From Accumulibacter sp. (GTDB taxonomy: Bacteria > Pseudomonadota > Gammaproteobacteria > Burkholderiales > Rhodocyclaceae): a stretch of 7,193 nt of DNA. Each line of letters starts with the position of its first letter. Positions within the stretch are counted from its first letter, which is position 1. The position numbers and the translations under genes were made by a program. This document shows, piece by piece, positions 6,638-7,193 of the stretch. The DNA lies in NCBI GenBank assembly GCA_031274075.1, contig JAISQQ010000455.1, forward strand, positions 1 to 7,193, read 5' to 3'. The notes under the pieces were generated by a model. It ran no database searches. It was given only the letters and a program-made list of their open reading frames with translations, and was not told the origin of the DNA.

Positions 6638-6666
6638 TTGACACTGTTTTGACACTGTTGACACTG
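6638..6666. repeat. Three direct copies of a 9-bp motif upstream of dctP
   Basis: TTGACACTG occurs perfectly at 6638-6646, 6649-6657 and 6658-6666 (CAGTGTCAA on the dctP strand), with start-to-start steps of 11 and 9 bases. That is about one helical turn each, as expected for a regulator binding on one face of the DNA. The array lies 26 bases upstream of the dctP ATG, next to its ribosome site. AraC-type proteins bind direct repeats, so the AraC protein at the left of the window is one candidate. The TTGACA core on the plus strand has no -10 at usable spacing. Confidence 0.8.
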
Positions 6667-6897
6667 CGGACGTGGATAAATGGAAAACCTCGTAATGATG
6701 TTCAGTCGGGAACTTGTTTCCGGGTTCCGGGAAACGCTGGATCAATGGCTGCGTGGAAAAAAAGCATCGTCGCGCGGCGCTCGATCCCTCCCTCAGGGCG
6801 ATACGTCCAGCTTGCCATGATCCGTTCGCGTCACGCTTCATCCCGCTTGCTCGTTTCTTCATGGTCTCCCTGGCTTTCAGGCAACACGGCGCAACGC

Positions 6898-6926
6898 GAT
6901 GTAACGTTACATTGCAACGTTACATC
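6898..6926. promoter_or_regulatory. Twin palindromes of LacI-operator type
   Basis: ATGTAACGTTACAT at 6899-6912 is a perfect 14-bp palindrome with a central CG, the form typical of LacI/GalR-family operators. Next to it, TGCAACGTTACA at 6913-6924 is the same palindrome with one mismatch. Together they also form an 11-bp inverted repeat (GATGTAACGTT at 6898-6908 and AACGTTACATC at 6916-6926). The pair covers the -10 region and likely start site of the promoter described separately, an arrangement expected for repression. The LacI-family protein encoded at 2438-3505 is the obvious candidate binder, by inference. Confidence 0.75.
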
Positions 6927-6946
6927 AGTTGATTCCACGATGTCAA
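6919..6946 (-). promoter_or_regulatory. Candidate sigma70-type promoter reading toward dctP
   Basis: On the minus strand a perfect TTGACA (6946-6941) is followed after 16 bases by TGTAAC (6924-6919), a four-of-six match to TATAAT. The -10 lies inside one operator palindrome and the predicted start falls in the other. The distance to the dctP ATG is about 300 bases, longer than usual, so an additional nearer promoter remains possible. Confidence 0.5.
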
Positions 6947-7128
6947 CCTGGCTTTTCCACGCTGGACGCGGGTCGGGTCGCGCCTTCGGCTTACCCAGGC
7001 CGCGTATGCCGGACGGTAGCGGCAAGCCAGTGATGTCCGGTCTGGGCAAGCTGGAAATGTCTGCTTCGAGTCCTTAGAAGCTGTTTTAGAAATCAGAAAG
7101 ACGTTTGAGAAGCAGATGGATCATCCAG

Positions 7129-7187
7129 GGTAGGGCGCGATCTCCGAGCGCGCCGGGGGGCGGCGGTTTCGGAGAAACCGCCCTACC
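7129..7187. repeat. Composite GC-rich palindromic repeat, probably an interspersed element
   Basis: Outer arms GGTAGGGCG (7129-7137) and CGCCCTACC (7179-7187) are perfect inverted repeats. Inside them are two hairpins: GCGCG/CGCGC arms at 7135-7139 and 7149-7153, and a perfect 9-bp stem GGCGGTTTC/GAAACCGCC (7162-7170 and 7174-7182) with a 3-base loop. The two halves echo each other (TCTCCGA versus TCGGAGA). This modular build is that of REP-like intergenic repeats, and only genome-wide copy counting would confirm it. It may mark the end of the upstream transcription unit. Confidence 0.7.
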
Positions 7188-7193
7188 TTCCCC

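Larger units (their letters stand above)
6613..7193. other. 581-bp gene-free control region upstream of dctP
   Basis: No convincing gene lies here. Moving away from dctP, it holds the strong ribosome site, three 9-bp direct repeats (6638-6666), a tandem 7-bp repeat TTCCGGG (6718-6731), twin palindromes over a promoter (6898-6946), and a GC-rich palindromic repeat near the window's end (7129-7187). If the promoter at 6919-6946 serves dctP, the mRNA leader is about 300 bases long. A minus-strand ATG at 6862 with an AGGGAG sequence three bases upstream opens a frame that runs into dctP out of frame; I do not call it a gene. The stretch 6950-7120 shows nothing I can name. Confidence 0.7.

Noticed and set aside
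6638..6666. CRISPR array or plus-strand promoters from the three TTGACACTG repeats
   Set aside because: The units are only 9 bp with 0-2 base gaps, so they are not repeat-spacer structure. No -10 element sits 15-19 bases after any TTGACA on the plus strand.
6671..6680. A DnaA-box-like sequence (TTATCCACG on the minus strand)
   Set aside because: It is a single imperfect match with no cluster, no AT-rich unwinding region and no replication gene, so it gives no support for an origin.
5548..7077. A 509-codon plus-strand open frame opposite dctP and its control region
   Set aside because: It is antisense to an unmistakable dctP with signal peptide and strong ribosome site, runs on through the non-coding control region, and is rich in Arg, His and Gly as expected from GC-biased opposite-strand frames.
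7017..7130. A short plus-strand frame ending in TAG near 7131 that reads like a protein tail (EIRKTFEKQMDHPG)
   Set aside because: Only 36 codons between stops, with no start and no recognisable family. It is too short to separate from chance.

Overview
The window is a sugar-acid uptake and catabolism locus from a Gram-negative bacterium. The periplasmic binding protein with a Sec signal peptide and the TRAP transporter point to an outer-membrane-bearing cell. The GC-rich coding DNA and the GC-rich palindromic interspersed repeat at the right edge would fit the Verrucomicrobiota/Lentisphaerota, but that placement is a guess; nothing here fixes the taxon.

Layout, left to right. Bases 1-672 (+) hold the 3' part of an AraC-family regulator whose start lies outside the window. 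It converges, with an 18-bp gap, on a long co-directional minus-strand run. In transcription order (right to left) that run is: a non-coding control region (6613-7193) with a sigma70-like promoter, twin LacI-type palindromes and a triple 9-bp repeat; dctP (periplasmic solute-binding protein); a 152-bp gap with two strong stem-loops; dctQ and dctM (membrane subunits, overlapping by ATGA); a broken aldo/keto reductase gene directly after dctM; a LacI-family repressor; a HIT-family nucleotide hydrolase/transferase; and dgoD, a D-galactonate-dehydratase-type enolase-superfamily enzyme with its full catalytic set and exactly the E. coli DgoD length.

Working model: the TRAP system brings in an aldonate or uronate, DgoD or a close relative dehydrates a hexonate to a 2-keto-3-deoxy sugar acid, and one or both regulators control the locus. 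The later steps (KDGal kinase and aldolase) are not in the window. The HIT protein is an unexpected partner.

The most informative observations are: (a) an aldo/keto reductase remnant at 3510-3692, not annotatable as an intact gene, consisting of two family-typical pieces in one frame separated by a stop and lacking the segment that carries the catalytic Asp and Tyr; (b) visibly lower G+C in the lacI-HIT-dgoD block than in the flanking TRAP and AraC genes, with the block's edge falling where the reductase homology stops, as if it was inserted into or recombined with the end of a TRAP-reductase operon; (c) two palindromes of LacI-operator type overlapping a good promoter upstream of dctP, a testable target for the local LacI protein. 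I see no CRISPR array, tRNA, rRNA, transposase or defence system. Most of the window is ordinary accessory metabolism.
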